Origin: Lucinisca nassula
Lineage: Eukaryota; Mollusca; Bivalvia; Lucinida; Lucinidae
Direction: 5' to 3'
NCBI GenBank assembly: GCA_963580285.1
Contig: OY757011.1
Coordinates: 156,105,245 to 156,169,244 of the forward strand
DNA: 64,000 nucleotides
The notes under the pieces are model-generated. The model was not told the origin of the DNA, did not search any database, and was given only the letters and a program-made list of their open reading frames with translations. The position numbers were made by a program, and so were the translations under genes. How positions within the stretch are numbered: the first letter of the stretch is position 1; each line of letters begins with the position of its first letter. Positions 22,063 through 34,198 of this stretch are shown here, in pieces.

Positions 22063-25000
22063 ACATAGGCTGATATAAGGAAAAAACCTTTAAAATTCTT
22101 CTTGTCCGAAACCAGACGGCCCTGGTCTTTGATATTTGGTATGAAGCTTCATCTAATGGACCTCTACCAAGACTGTTTAAATTATAGCCCTAGGGCCAAA
22201 AACGGCCCCTCCCCGGAGCTCACTGGTTTTATATAAGCTTATATAGGGAAAACATATAAAAATTGTCTTGTCTGAAACCAGAAGACCCAGGCCTTTGATA
22301 TTTGGTATGAAGCTTCATCTAGTGGACCTCTACCAAGATTGTTCAAATTAAAGCCCTGGGGCCAAAAATGCCCCCCCCCCCCCGCGCCAGGGCCCAGTGG
22401 TTTTACATAGGCTTATACAGGGAAAAACCTTTAAAAATCTTCTTGTCTGAAACCAGAAGGCCCAGGTCTTTGATATTTGGTATGAAGCTTCATCTAGTGG
22501 ACCTCTACAAAGATTGTTCAAATTATAGCCCTGGGGCCAAAATAGCTTCCGCGCCGGGGCCCACTGGTTTTACATAGGCTTATATAGGGAAAAGCTTTAA
22601 AAATCTTCTTGTCTGAAACCAGAAGGCCCAGGTCTTTGATATTTGGTATGAAGCTTCATATAGTGGACCTCTACCAAGATTGTTCACATTAAAACGGCCC
22701 CGCCCCGGGGCCCACTGGTTTTATATAGGCTAACATAGGGAAAACATATAAAAATCTTCTTGCCTGAAACCAGAAGACCCAGGTCTTTGTTATTTGGTAT
22801 GAAGCTTCATCTCATGGATCTCTACCAAGATTGTTCAAATTATAGCCCTGGGGCCAAAAATGCCCCTGCGCCAGGGCCCAATGTTTTTACATAGGCTTAT
22901 ATACAGGGAAAAGACTTTAAAAATCTTCTTGTCTGAAACCAGAATGCCCAGAAATTTTGGACCCAGGGCTATAATTTGAACAATCTTGGTAGAGGTCCAC
23001 TAGATGAAGACCCTTGGTAGAAGGCCCTTGATCTTTGATATTTTGTATGAAGCTTCATCTAGTGGACCTCTACCAAGATTGTTGAAGTTATAGCCCTTGG
23101 GCCAAAAATACCCCCACGCCGGGGCAAAATGGTTTTACATAGGCTTATATAGGAAAAAACCTTTAAAAATCTTCTTGTCTGAAACCAGAAGGCCCAGGTC
23201 TTTGATATTTGGTATGAAGTTTAATCTAGTGGACCTGTACCAAGATTAGTCAAATTATAGCCCTGGGGCCCAAAACGGCCCTGGCCCGGGGCCCACTGGT
23301 TTTATATAGGCTTATATAGGGAAAACATATAAAAATCTTCTTGTCTGAAACCAGCAGACCCAGGTCTTTGTTATTTGGTTTGAAGCTTCATCTAGTGGAC
23401 CTCTACCAAGATTGTTCAAATTATAGCCCTGGGGCCACAAATGCCCCAGCGCCAGAGCCCACTGGTTTCACATAGGCTTATATAGGGTAAACATATAAAA
23501 ATCTTCTTGTCTGAAACCAGAAGGCCCAGGTCATTGATATTTGGTATGAAGCTTCATCTAGTGGACCTCTACCCAGATTGTTAAAATTATAGTCCTGGGG
23601 CCAAAAAAAATCCGTCCCATGGCCAACTGAAATTAAAATCAAAACTAAGTTCCTTTAAGAGCAATGAAAACATTCATAAGAAAGAAGATGGGCCATACTA
23701 CGTAGTTTAGGCTATTATAAGGAAAACCTTTAAAAAAATCTTCTTCTCTGAAACCAATAGGCCCAGGCCTTTGATATTTGGTATGAAGCTTCATCTATTG
23801 GACCTATACCAAGACTGTTCAAATCATAGCCCTGGCGCCAATAATGCTTCCGCGCCGGGGCCCACCAGTTTCACATGATAGGCTATCATAGGGAAAACCT
23901 TTAAAAATCTGTCTGAAACCAGAAGGCCCAGGTCTATGATATTTGGTATGGCACTTCATCTAGTTGACCTCTACCAAGATTGTTCAAATTATAGCCCTGG
24001 GGCCAAAAACGCCCCCGTGCAGGGTCCAGTGGTTTTACATAGGCTTACATAGTGAAAACCTTCACAACTCTTCTTGTCTGAAACCAGAAGGCCCATGTCT
24101 TTGATATTTGGTATGAAGCTTCGTCTAGTAGACCTCTACTAGATTGTTCAAATTATAGCCCTGGGGCCAAAAACGGCCCCGCCCAGGGCCAACTGGTTTT
24201 TCCAATAGCCTTATATACCTTTAAAAAATCTTCTCCTGAAACCAGAAGGCCCAGGTCTTTGATATTTGGTATGAAGCTTCATCTAATGGACCTATACCAA
24301 GATTGTTCAAATTATAGCCCTGGGGCCAATAATGCCGGGGCCCACTGGTTTTACATTGGCTATTATTGGAAAAACATTTAAAAATCGTCTTGTCTGAAAC
24401 CAGAAGGCCCAGGTCTTTGATATTTGGTATGAAGCTTCATCTAGTGGACCTCTACCAAGATTGTTCAAATTATAGCCCTGGGGCCAAAAATGCCCCCGCG
24501 CCAGAGCCCACTGGTTTCACATAGGCTATTATAGGGAAAACCTTTAAAAATCTTCTGTCTGAAACCAGAAGGCCCAGGTCTTTGATATTTGGTATGAAGC
24601 TTCATCTAGTGGACCTCTACCAAGATTGTTCAAATTATAACCCTGGGGCCAAAAATGCCCCCTGCGCCAGAGCCCACTGGTTTCACATAGGCTATTATAA
24701 GGAAAACCTTTAAAAATCTTCCGTCTGAAACAGACCTCTACCTAGATTGTTCAAATTATAGCCCTGGGGCAAAAAATGACCCCGCCCCGGGGCCAACTGG
24801 TTTTACATAGCCTTATATAGGGAAAACCTTTAAAAAATCTTCTTCTCTGAAACCAGAAGGCCCAGGTCTTTGATATTTGGTATGAAGCTTCATCTAATGG
24901 ACCTATACCAAGATTGTTCAAATTATAGCCCTAGGGCCAATAATGCCGGGGCCCACTGGTTTTACATAGGCTATTATGGGGAAAACATTTAAAAATCTTC

Positions 25001-25895
25001 TTGTCTGCAACCAGAAGGCCAAGGTCTGAGATTTGGTATGAAGCTTCATCTAGTGGACCTCTACCAAGATTGTTTAAATTATAGCCCTGGGGCCAAAAAT
25101 GCCCCCTGCGCCAGATCCCACTGGTTTCACATAGGCTATTATAAGGAAAACCTTTAAAAATCTTCTGTCTGAAACAAGAAGGCCCAGGTCTTTGATATTT
25201 GGTATGGCGCTTCATCTAGTGGACCTCTACCAAGATTGTTCAAATTATAGCCCTGGGGCCAAAAACGCCCCCGTGTAGGGACCCAGCAGTTTTACATAGG
25301 CTTACAGAGTGAAAACCTTTAAAAAAACTTCTTGTCTGAAAACAGAAGGCCCAGGTCTTTGATATTTGGTATGAAGCTTCATCTAGTAGACCTCTACCTA
25401 GATTGTTCAAATTATAGCCCTGGGGCCAATAACGACCCCGCCCCGAGGCCAACTGGTTTTACATAGCAGTATATAGGGAGAAACCTTTAAAAAATCTTCT
25501 CTGAAACCAGAAGGCCCAGGTCTTTGATATTTGGTATGAAGCTTCATCTAATGGACCTATACCAAGATTGTTCAAATTATAGCCCTAGGGCCAATAATGC
25601 CGGGGCCCATTGGTTTTACATTGGCTAATATAGGGAAAACATTTAAAAATCTTCTTGTCTGAAACCAGAAGGCCCAGGTCTTTGATATTTGGTATGAAGC
25701 TTCATCTAGTGGACCTCTACCAAGATTGTTCAAATTATAGCCCTGGGTCCAAAAATGCCCCCTGCGCCAGAGCCCACTGGTTTCACATAGGCTATTATAA
25801 GGAAAACCTTTAAAAATCTTCTGTCTGAAACCAGAAGGCCCAGGTCTTTGATATTTGGTATGGCACTTCATCTAGTGGACCTCTACCAAGATTTT
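22063..25895 (+). repeat. Higher-order repeat copy 3
   Basis: Third copy, with the inverted fragment at about 22963-23025 and the 85 bp insert at about 23631-23710. Its second half sits 3,888 bp beyond the same markers in copy 2 (21043 to 24931). A few extra point changes and a C tract expansion at 22370-22383 distinguish it. After about 25895 the phase is lost and monomers are recombined or degenerate. Confidence 0.85.
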
Positions 25896-26671
25896 CAAAT
25901 TGTAGCCCTGGGGCCAAAAACGCCCCCCTGTAGGGACCCAGCGGTTTTACATAGGCTTACAGAGTGAAAACCTTTAAAAAAACTTCTTGTCTGAAACCAG
26001 AAGGCCCAGGTCTTTGATATTTGGTATGAAGCTTCATCTAGTGGACCTCTACCAAGATTGTTCAAATTATAGCCCTGGGGCCAAAAATGCCCCCTGCGCC
26101 AGAGCCCACTGGTTTCACATAGGCTATTATAAGGAAAACCTTTAAAAATCTGTCTGAAACCAGAAGGCCCAGGTCTTTGATATTTGGTATGGCGCTTCAT
26201 CTAGTGGACCTCTACCTAGATTGTTCAAATTATAGCCCTGGGGCCAAAAACGACCACGCCCCGGGGCCAACTGGTTTTATATTGCCTTATATAGGGAAAA
26301 AACCTTTTAAAAAATCTTCTCTGAAACCAGAAGGCCCAGGTCTTTGATATTTGATATGAAGCTTCATCTAATGGACCTATACCAAGATTGTTCAAATTAT
26401 AGCCCTAGGGCCAATGATGCCGGGGCCCATTGGTTTTACATTGGCTATTATAGGGAAAACATTTAAAAATTTACTTGTCTGAAACCAGAAGGCCCAGGTC
26501 TCTGATATTTGGTATGAAGCTTCATCTAGTGGACCTCTACCAAGATTGTTCAAATTATAGCCCTGGGGCCAAAAATGCCCCTGCGCCGGGGCCCACTGGT
26601 TTTACATTGGCTTATATACGGAAATCTTCAAAAGTCTTCTTGGCTGAAACCAGAAGACCCAGGTCTTTGAT

Positions 26672-26971
26672 GCTGGCCTCAGTGGCTCAGTTGGATGCGC
26701 GCCTGACTGGTGATCAGGACGCGGGTTCGACTCCCGCCGGGGTCGGCAACATTCTTTTGTGGAGATTTATCATGAAATCTTTTCTACGGTCATTCTCTCC
26801 CTTCCGCTGATTCAAGAAGGGCAGTTGTCAGTTTCTGGCGAAAGAATGTGCACTGAACTGGTTAACCGCTTACGTATAAGCCTTCCCAGGAAAGTGTTGA
26901 TAGGTAAACTGACCGGCTCAAAAATGATCTAAATAGTGTTGACTGGGCCGTAAAACTCCAATACAAAACAA
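26672..26971 (+). mobile_element. tRNA-headed SINE, copy in satellite
   Basis: A 300 bp insert in a satellite monomer. The head has a polymerase III A box-like TGGCTCAGTTGGATGCG and a B box GGTTCGACTCC. The body includes GAAATCTTTTCTACGGTCAT and the tail AACTCCAATACAAAACAAAC. A second copy is at 34199-34508. Flanks CCAGGTCTTTGAT and CCAGGTTTTTAAA look like a decayed target-site duplication. The tRNA-like head is not a functional tRNA gene: it is fused to the SINE body and lacks a clean acceptor stem. Confidence 0.85.
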
Positions 26972-28156
26972 ACCAGGTTTTTAAAATTTGGTATGAAGCT
27001 TCATCTAGTGGACCTCTACCAAGATTGTTCAAATTATAACCCTGGGGCCAAAAAATGCCCCTGCGCCAGGGCCCACTGGTTTGACATAGTCTTATATAGG
27101 AAAAACCTTCAAAAATCTTCTTGTCTGAAACCAGAAGACCCAGGTCTTTGATATTTGGAATGAAGCTTCATCTATTGAACTTCTATTAAGATTGTTCAAA
27201 TTATAACCGGGGGGCCAAAATGCCCCCCCCCCCCCCTCCACCGGGGCCCACTGGTTTTACATAGGCTTATATATGGAAAACCTTCAAAAACCATCTTGTC
27301 TGAAACCAGAAGGCACTTTCCAGGTCTTTGATATTTGGTATGAAGCTTCATCCAGTGGACCTCTACCAAGATTGTTCAAATTATAGCCCTGGGGTTAAAA
27401 ATGCACCGGCACCGGGGTCCACTGGTTTTACATATGCTTATTTGGGGAAAACCTTTAAATATCCTCTTATCTGAAACCAGAAGGCCCAGGTCTTTGCTAG
27501 TTAGTATGAAGCTTTATCTAGTGGACCTCTACCAAGATTGTTCAAATTATAGCCGTGGGGCCAAAAATGCCCCCGTGCCAAGACCTACTGCTTTTATATA
27601 GGCTTATGTATTGAAAACCTTTGAGAAATTTCTGGTCAGAAACCAGAAGGCCCAGGTCTTTGATATTTGGTATGAACCTTCAAGTAATGGACCTCTACCA
27701 AGATTGTTCAAATTTTATCTCAGGGGTCCAAATGGCCCAGCCCCAGGACCCACATGTTTTACATAGGCTTATAAAGGCCCAGGTCTTTAATATTTGGTAT
27801 GAATCTTCATGTGGTGGACCTCTACCAAGATTGTTCAACTTATAGCCCTTGGGCCAAAAATGTAACTCCCCTAGGTTTTACATGTGTAGGCTAATATAGG
27901 GAGTACCTTTAAAAATATTCTTGTCTGAAATCAAAAGGCCTAGATCTTTGATATTTGGTATGAAGCTTCATCTGGTAGACCTCTTCCAAGATTGTTTAAA
28001 TTATAGCCAAGGGGCCAAAAATGGTTCTGCCATGGGGCTCATGTTTTACATAGGCTTATAATAGGGAAAACCATTAAGAATATTTTTATATGAAACCAGA
28101 AGGCCCATGCCTTCAATATTTGATATTAAGCTTCATTTAATAGACTTCTAAAAAGA

Positions 28157-28644
28157 TTTCAAATTATTGACCTGGGGGCAGAAAATTGCCCTGAACCGGG
28201 ACCCACATATATATCTCTTAGCTCAGGTGAGCGATATAGGACCATCATGATCCTCTTGTTTTTCAAATTCTGATACAACAAAAACTACCGAATGCTGGGA
28301 TATTTCAAAGGAAGACAAAAAATTTATTCATCACGAGCAACAAGTTATCAAGCAAACAAGAAAACGAAAATGATGGAACCTTAAATTTTAGATAGAAAGA
28401 CAACAGCTAACATTCAAGTAATGAATCATCTTTAGCATAAAAATATAAACTGATCATGGGTGGTTGCATCTTTAATTTGATTGGTCATTTACTTCCATAA
28501 AGGGGTTCAAAGATCGTAACGAATCGTGTTATAACGAGGTTCAGGTGTATTTGTCCCATTATGCTTTGTTCTCCCCACACCGTGCCCCTAAGCAATTAAA
28601 AATAAAAAATCTTCTATATCACTTAAATATTTTTTTCAGTTTAC
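28157..28644 (+). repeat. Segment duplicated at 35513-36006
   Basis: This segment, from the last satellite remnant (TTCAAATTATTGACC) through the 3' hairpin into AT-rich DNA ending TTTTTTTCAGTTTACTTT, is repeated at 35513-36006 at about 98% identity. It is the only piece of this region copied there, so it moved as a block. Confidence 0.9.
28213..28262 (+). repeat. 3' terminal hairpin of the satellite-bearing element
   Basis: AGCTCAGGTGAGCGATAT followed by the stem AGGACCATCATGATCCT and CTTGTTT. The same end is found at 33112-33128, 47046-47062, 51096-51112 and, as AGTGGCCCATGGGCCTC, at 37215 and 51740. A hairpin close to the 3' end preceded by a copy of the 5' arm is the layout of Helentron/DINE-type rolling-circle elements. 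Confidence 0.7.
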
Positions 28645-29205
28645 TTTATGCAATTAATCTGCAATATTTAAGTCACTAACTAGGAGCTTAGTTTTCCAGC
28701 AACAAATTCCGTACAGTACTTTATTCCCAACTTTTCTAGGTCACCATGCCGCCATTTGTTTAATGATGTTTGTCATTCAGGTCGTGCTTTCTGATTGGCT
28801 AATTAAAAATAATACACCTGTATTTTAGATGGTTAACAGTTAACAGGTCATATGATGGTCAAGTGTCTTTACCATCTGCGCGAGCGGTTGGCTGCCATAT
28901 TTAAACAAGATAATGTAAATAAATAGGACTTTTTTTTCAATGAAGGTATTTTCACAGATACATATTTAAAGAAAAATAATACTTTTATAATGACAAGAAT
29001 GTGTATGAGAAGCACCTTTTACTGGTTTCTGTCGCATTTTCTACTGCTGTTAGTTACCTTGACTGGCCTTAGAAAAAAATTCAACCCAACATATCTGCGA
29101 AACTTGCATCCACGAGCAACAACAGCATGTGAAAAAAAAAGCATGAGCTGTCAAGAAAGCGCAGTCTAGAGAGAATAAGCCATATTTCCTTATTTTTGAC
29201 TTTTT
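28263..29205. other. AT-rich non-coding DNA, no gene seen
   Basis: No coding frame recognised. The first 380 bp belong to the block copied at 35513-36006. At 28527-28552 a segment GTGTTATAACGAGGTTCAGG resembles one end of a TIR transposon, but no partner end was found nearby. Confidence 0.6.
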
Positions 29206-29570
29206 TATGCCCCATGCCCCCGCCATCGGCATGCAGGGGGCATATAGTTTTCTGGTTTTCCGTATGTGCGTACATGTATACGTCTGTCAGTACATGTGTG
29301 TGTACCTACGTGATCCTGTAACCTCAACCTGAATGTTTTAGAACTCATATTTTCCTAACCATTCAATGGAATTGGTTCATATTTGGTATGATGATAGATA
29401 TAGGTCCAAAGTTTTATTAAGTGATGCCCCCACCCATGCCTGTGACCTTGAGGTCACAGACTTAGAAATTTTCAATTTTAAAGACTCGGGTTAAGGTTTT
29501 TGTAACAGATAGACCCTAAACATTTTAGAACTCATATTTTCCAAACCATTTGATGGAATTAGTTCATATT
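29206..29570 (+). mobile_element. Hairpin-start repeat (GCCCCCGCC type), truncated
   Basis: It begins with TATGCCCCATGCCCCCGCCA pairing with TGCAGGGGGCATATAG (29206-29247), then a CGTATGTGCGTACATG leader and two ~180 bp units containing ACTCATATTTTCC and GACCTTGAGGTCACAGACTT. It stops at the TIR element at 29571. Confidence 0.6.
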
Positions 29571-30695
29571 CAGTGTTCAATCTAGGATTTGGGGTTTGGG
29601 GGCCCTCTGGGCCCACAGACCTTTGAAAAGGGGGCCATTCGAAAATTTAGGGGGCCCTTAAATTATACTACATAAAGTTGCCAGATTTATCTTTAGGTTT
29701 TGGCTGCATGATATAAATGGACACAAACCAAGTTAAACATCACAGACAAAATCTATTCTGTTAGTCTATCTATCCATCTTCTAATACTGACGTAATGGCC
29801 AAATATGACCGACTCAGTATAAGAAGATAGATACTGAGTTGGTCACATATGCTCAATACCTCTGTTAACCAGTACAAATCCATTTGGATAAAGTGTCTTG
29901 CTGAAGGGTTAAATACATGTTTTATTTAGAATGAAAGCCATAAAATTTATTTCTGGATGAGAAAAACTCTATAATAAATAGCGCCGGTCTCGGTATTTTG
30001 CGGTATTTCGGTCCGGAATTTAGTGTAAGCCGCACGGCGCACACGAATATGGCGTAAGCCGCCCGGCGTATACAAGTATACCGAACATGGCCGCATCCCC
30101 GGTAAACAAAACATCGATTTGCGTTTGAAAAATAAGAATTGTTGCTAGTTAAACAGATAAAACAAAACGTTTTTTTTTTCTGAGTTATTTCGATTGGGCA
30201 ACATGCATTTTGTGATAAACACAATAATACGCACCAGGCAGCCGAAATATCACGAGAAAATCGCAAAAATGAACTCTAGAAGAAACTGTCACAAATTCTA
30301 CAGTTGCGCCCGACGGGCCCATTAAATGATCTCTAGTGCGCCCCTCATGTAAAAAACGGGCCCCGGCGTATACAAGTATACCGAACATGGCCGCATCCCC
30401 GGTAAACAAAACATCGATTTGCGTTTGAAAAATAAGAATTGTTGCTAGTTAAACAGATAAAACAAAACGTTTTTTTTTCTGAGTTATTTCGATTGGGCAA
30501 CATGCATTTTGTGATAAACACAATAATACGCACCAGGCAGCCGAAATATCACGAGAAAATCGCAAAAATGAACTCTAGAAGAAACTGTCACAAATTCTAC
30601 AGTTGCGCCCGACGGGCCCATTAAATGATCTCTAGTGCGCCCCTCATGTAAAAAACGGGCCCAGGGCGCAATGGCGCAGCCTAGATTGAACACTG
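29571..30695. mobile_element. TIR element, possibly hAT-like, 1,125 bp
   Basis: The ends CAGTGTTCAATCTAGG (29571) and CCTAGATTGAACACTG (30680-30695) are perfect 16 bp inverted repeats. CATATT occurs immediately outside both ends (29565-29570 and 30696-30701), shorter than the 8 bp typical of hAT elements, so the superfamily is uncertain. The element has no transposase frame. It contains an exact ~300 bp tandem duplication (30062-30660). Short open frames in it duplicate with the repeat and are not genes. Confidence 0.6.
30062..30660. repeat. Two near-identical 300 bp tandem copies
   Basis: The unit from CCCGGCGTATACAAGTATAC to CTCATGTAAAAAACGGG occurs at 30062-30361 and 30362-30660. The only difference I can find is one T fewer in the TTTTTTTTTT run of the second copy, so the duplication is recent. 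Confidence 0.92.
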
Positions 30696-30701
30696 CATAT
30701 T

Positions 30702-31800
30702 TATGTCCCCCCACCAAAGGGGAGGGGGACGTATTGTTTTTGGTGCGGATCCCGTTTGCGTTGGCATAGCCTGTTTGAAGCATTATATCTCCTGAACCTA
30801 TGGATGGATTTTGACCAAACTTGCACAGACACATCACTAGGATAAGGGAAAACAGTCATTAGGTCATGATGATCTTGACCTCATTTTCAAGGTCAAAGCG
30901 ACCCAAAAACTGTAATTTTGGGGCCAAAAATAGCTTGTCTTCACGCTATCTCATTAACCAACTGATTAATTATAGTCACACTTGGTACATACCACAGATT
31001 TGATTAGATATTGGTGACCATGACCTCATTTTCAAGGTCACAATGACCCCAAAACAGTCATTTTTGGGCCAAAAATGGCTTGTCTGCACTCTATATCATT
31101 AACCAATTAATTAATTATAGTCCCACTTGGTACAATATATCAGTACAACATACCGCAGATTTGATTAGATTTTGGTGATCCTGACCTCCTTTTCAAGGTC
31201 ACAGCGACCCCAAAACAGTCATTTTTGGGCCAAAAAATGGCTTGTCTGCACTCTGTCTCATTAACCAATTGATCAATTTTCATCAAACTTGGTACAATAT
31301 ATCATTACATCATACTGCAGATTTGCTTAAATTTTGGTGACCTTGACCTCATTTTCAAGATCACAGTGACCCAAAAACAGTCATTTTTGGGCCAAAAATG
31401 GCTTTTCTGCACTCTGTCTCCTTAACAAATCAATTTATTATTAGTCAAACATGGTACACTATATCAATACAACATACTGCAGATTTGATTAGATTTTGAT
31501 GACCTTGACCTCATTTTCAAGGTCACAGCGACCCCAAAACAGTCCTTTTTGGGCAAAAAATGGCTTGTCTGCACTCTGTCTCATTAACCAATTAATTTTT
31601 GTCAAACTTGGTACAATTTATCATTACATCATACCGCAGATTTGCTTAAATTTTGGTGACCTTGACCCCATTTTCAAGGTCACAATGATCCAAAAACAGT
31701 CATTTTTTGGGTCAAAAATGGCTTTTCTGCACTCAATCTCCTTAACGAATCGATTATTTTTAGTCAAACTTGGTACAATATATCATTACAACATACCACA
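30702..31800 (+). mobile_element. Hairpin-start repeat with ~160 bp central array
   Basis: The start hairpin is TATGTCCCCCCACC paired with GGAGGGGGACGTA (30702-30735). Six units follow at 146-163 bp spacing, each with GACCTCATTTTCAAGGTCA, CCCAAAACAGTCATTTTTGG and TGGCTTGTCTGCACTCT. The array runs into a degenerate satellite monomer at about 31805. Non-coding. Confidence 0.8.
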
Positions 31801-31804
31801 GATT

Positions 31805-33140
31805 TGATACCAAGGTCTTTGATAAATTTGGTTTGAAGCTTCATTTAGTGGTCTCTACCAAAATTGTTCAAATTAGTGCCCTGGGGCCAAAAATGGGCCC
31901 ACCCCCGAGCCCACTTGTTTTACATAGACTTATACAGTCAAACTTCGATGGGTCGATTTCGGAAGGCTCGAACACCACGTTTTGGTCGAACTGACTTTTC
32001 AGTCCCGGCAAAATCCCTATTCATTTTAACTAAATATGCCACCCTTGGCTCGAACCACGATGGCTCGAACCCTCGAACTCTTAAGTCTGGTCCCTAGAGT
32101 GCATTTTCTATGTAAAATCCCACTGATGGCTCGCACTAATTACCTTTTTAAAAATTCCAATTTTATCGATCAAGTCACGCAGGCGTGTGATCAGTATCAT
32201 AAGATGCTTTGATATTGACAAAGCGTCTTGCCGAAACAGCTGTTAACATAACACAGGTGTACTTGATTGGCTAAATCCCTTTGATCAATAGGTCAAGAGA
32301 TTAATGTTGAGGTGGTGTCAAATTAAGTTTATTGTAAACACCTTTAAAATCCAGGGCTAATGAGGCGGCATAAGGAAATTAAAGCTGGCAAAATATTTTT
32401 CACAAATTAAAATTTCACACCGACATTGAGTAAGACCTGCCAAAATTACAGTCTTTGCCTTAAAATACGGACCAAAAATATGGCTCATCATTCACTCCTG
32501 CAGTTGTATTTTAAACTATTCATCTTGTAAATAAAATTAAAAGATTTATTATTGATGTATTTTCTTATCTCCCTGGAAGTGCGAAAGGTATACTACGTGG
32601 CTTAAATTATGACCGATAAATGTACCCGGAGTCACCAAAATCGCCGCAGCTATGATAAAAAATCATAGTACACAAAGATGGATCTTGTCAAGTTGGACTC
32701 CAATGGCTCGAACTACCGATGGCTCAAACTTTTTTCGGCGGTCCCGGCGAGTTCGAGCCATCGAAGTTCAACTGTATTGGGAAAACCTTTGAAAAGCTTC
32801 TGGTCTGAAATCAGAAGGCCAAGGTGTTTGATATTTGGTATGGAGTTTTGTCTTGTGGATTTCTACCAAGATTGTTCAAATAGCCCTGGGGCCAAAAATT
32901 GCCGGGCCCCGGGACCCGCAGGGTCTATAGACTTGTATAAGGAAAACCTTTAAAAATCTTCTTGTCTGAAACTAGAAGGCTACATGCTTTGATATTTGGT
33001 ATGAAGCTTCAACTTTTAGACCACTACCAAGATTATGCAAATTATAGCCAGGGGTCAATAATGGCTCTCCCAGGGGCCCACTTGTTACCCTATGGATCAG
33101 GTGAGCGGCCCAGGGCCATCATGGCCCTCTTGTTTTATTT
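31805..33140 (+). repeat. Degenerate ~168 bp satellite remnant ending in 3' hairpin
   Basis: Diverged monomers (GAAGCTTCATTTAGTGG at 31838; TTGATATTTGGTATG at 32827 and 32990) flank the TIR element at 31935-32774. The remnant ends in GATCAGGTGAGCGGCCC and the hairpin AGGGCCATCATGGCCCT (33112-33128) + CTTGTTTT, the same 3' end as the large array. Confidence 0.75.
31935..32774. mobile_element. Pogo/Tc1-mariner-type non-autonomous TIR element, 840 bp
   Basis: It begins CAGTCAAACTTCGATGGGTC and ends GATGG-type GCCATCGAAGTTCAACTG. The ends are inverted repeats, with further subterminal copies of GGCTCGAAC. It is bounded by TA on both sides (31933-31934 and 32775-32776). The interrupted satellite monomer reads CTTATA...TATTGGGAAAACC, equivalent to the uninterrupted CTTATATAGGGAAAACC, so the insertion duplicated TA. 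CAGT termini with a TA target are typical of pogo-like elements. No transposase frame remains. Confidence 0.75.
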
Positions 33141-33181
33141 TTCTTCAGTATGCATTAAGCTATGTTTGTTATGGTCTGTTT

Positions 33182-33282
33182 TTATACCCACTTGTGTGAA
33201 AAAAAAATGGTATAATATTTTCGTCACAGGTGTACGTCCGGGCATCCATCCATCCTTCTCTTGGGATTGCAACTATTTTTTA
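33182..33282 (+). mobile_element. Start of a hairpin-headed repeat, interrupted
   Basis: TTATACCCACTTGTGTG pairs with ATGGTATAAT across an A run, followed by GTGTACGTCCGGGCATCC. Body sequence of the same type (ACTTGGTACACATATTGCTT) resumes at 37237 and again at 40490, which implies that the elements at 33283-37236 and 37399-40480 inserted into it. Confidence 0.5.
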
Positions 33283-34198
33283 AGCTCACCAGAGCCGAAG
33301 ACTCCTGGGGAGCTTAAAGGATAGGCAGTTGTCCGTCGTCTGGGTCTGCTTCGTCCACGTCAACAATTTCAAATGACATCCCCTCTGAAGCCACTGGGCA
33401 GATTCAGCCCAAATTTCATCTGTAGCATCCTTGGGCAGGGGGATTGAAAGTTTGTGTTTTTAATGAAAATCGGCTCATTAGTTTGGTTGCTATGGTAACT
33501 TAGAGTTTCCATAGACTTATAATGGGGAAAATAGAAAAAATGGCACTTACTGCCAAACCTTTGCAGATATTTTGACAAAACTTTCATAGAAATGTTCCTT
33601 AGGCAATCTGCTATCTACCATATGATTTTAGACCTACTGCTCATTTCTATTGGTTGCCATGGAAACCATATTAAAAAAAATAGAAAAAAAAATACTTCAA
33701 AAATCATCTCCTCAGAAACCGAATGCTCTATTAGGTTGAGAGTTTTTGGAAATATTCACCATATTTGCCTTTATAGGTTTTGTGTTTTTTTTTTTTTTAT
33801 AAAATTTGGCTCTTTAGTTTGGTTGCTATGACAACTTAGATTTTCCATAGACTTATAATGGGGAAAATTGAAAAATGGCATTTTGCTGCCAAGTTATTGC
33901 AGATATTTTAACAAAACTTTTATAGAAATGTTCCTTGAGTAAATGTCTCTCAGGCATATGCTTTAATGCCAACATTGGTGTCCCCCAGGTTAAGCCGGGG
34001 CCATGCCCCACCCCCTCCACTTCATAAAAGATCATATAACTCGGAAACCATCCAGATCCACACCCCAAAACCATATATATTCTTGTTCCTTATGATAAGA
34101 TGCATTCAGTGGCACCAACCTGGGGGTCTCTCGGTACATGCCGGGGTCATGCCCCACCCCCTCCATACCATAAAGGCCCAATATCTTGGAAACCTTAC

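Larger units (their letters stand above)
7390..28200 (+). repeat. Tandem array of ~168 bp monomers (interrupted)
   Basis: The monomer contains, in order, TATAGGGAAAACCTTTAAAA, CTTGTCTGAAACCAGAAGGC, CCAGGTCTTTGATATTTGGT, ATGAAGCTTCATCTAGTGGA, CCTCTACCAAGATTGTTCAA, ATTATAGCCCTGGGGCC and a GC-rich CCCACTGG segment. The period measured between successive CTGAAACC anchors is about 165-170 bp. After removing the DIRS-like element (14120-20842) and a SINE (26672-26971), some 13.8 kb of array remains, about 80 monomers. Homogeneity falls after 27100, where monomers are degenerate. The array ends at the 3' hairpin at 28238-28254. Short open frames throughout the array are products of the monomer and are not genes. 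Confidence 0.95.

Noticed and set aside
26680..26750. Possible tRNA gene (A and B boxes)
   Set aside because: The tRNA-like head is fused to a SINE body, recurs at 34210 with the same body, and the acceptor stem is not convincing.
7390..28200. CRISPR-like array
   Set aside because: The repeats are contiguous ~168 bp satellite monomers without unique spacers, in a eukaryotic genome.
6821..28262. One single Helentron-like element spanning the whole large array
   Set aside because: The 5' arm at 6821 (TTCCCACGC) is not inverted before the 3' hairpin at 28238, which instead expects an AGCTCACCTGA start like that at 61603. The left end is therefore probably lost or replaced.
29922..30837. Minus-strand frames of 74-117 codons in the TIR element
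   Set aside because: They are duplicated with the 300 bp tandem copies and show no domain or transposase motif.
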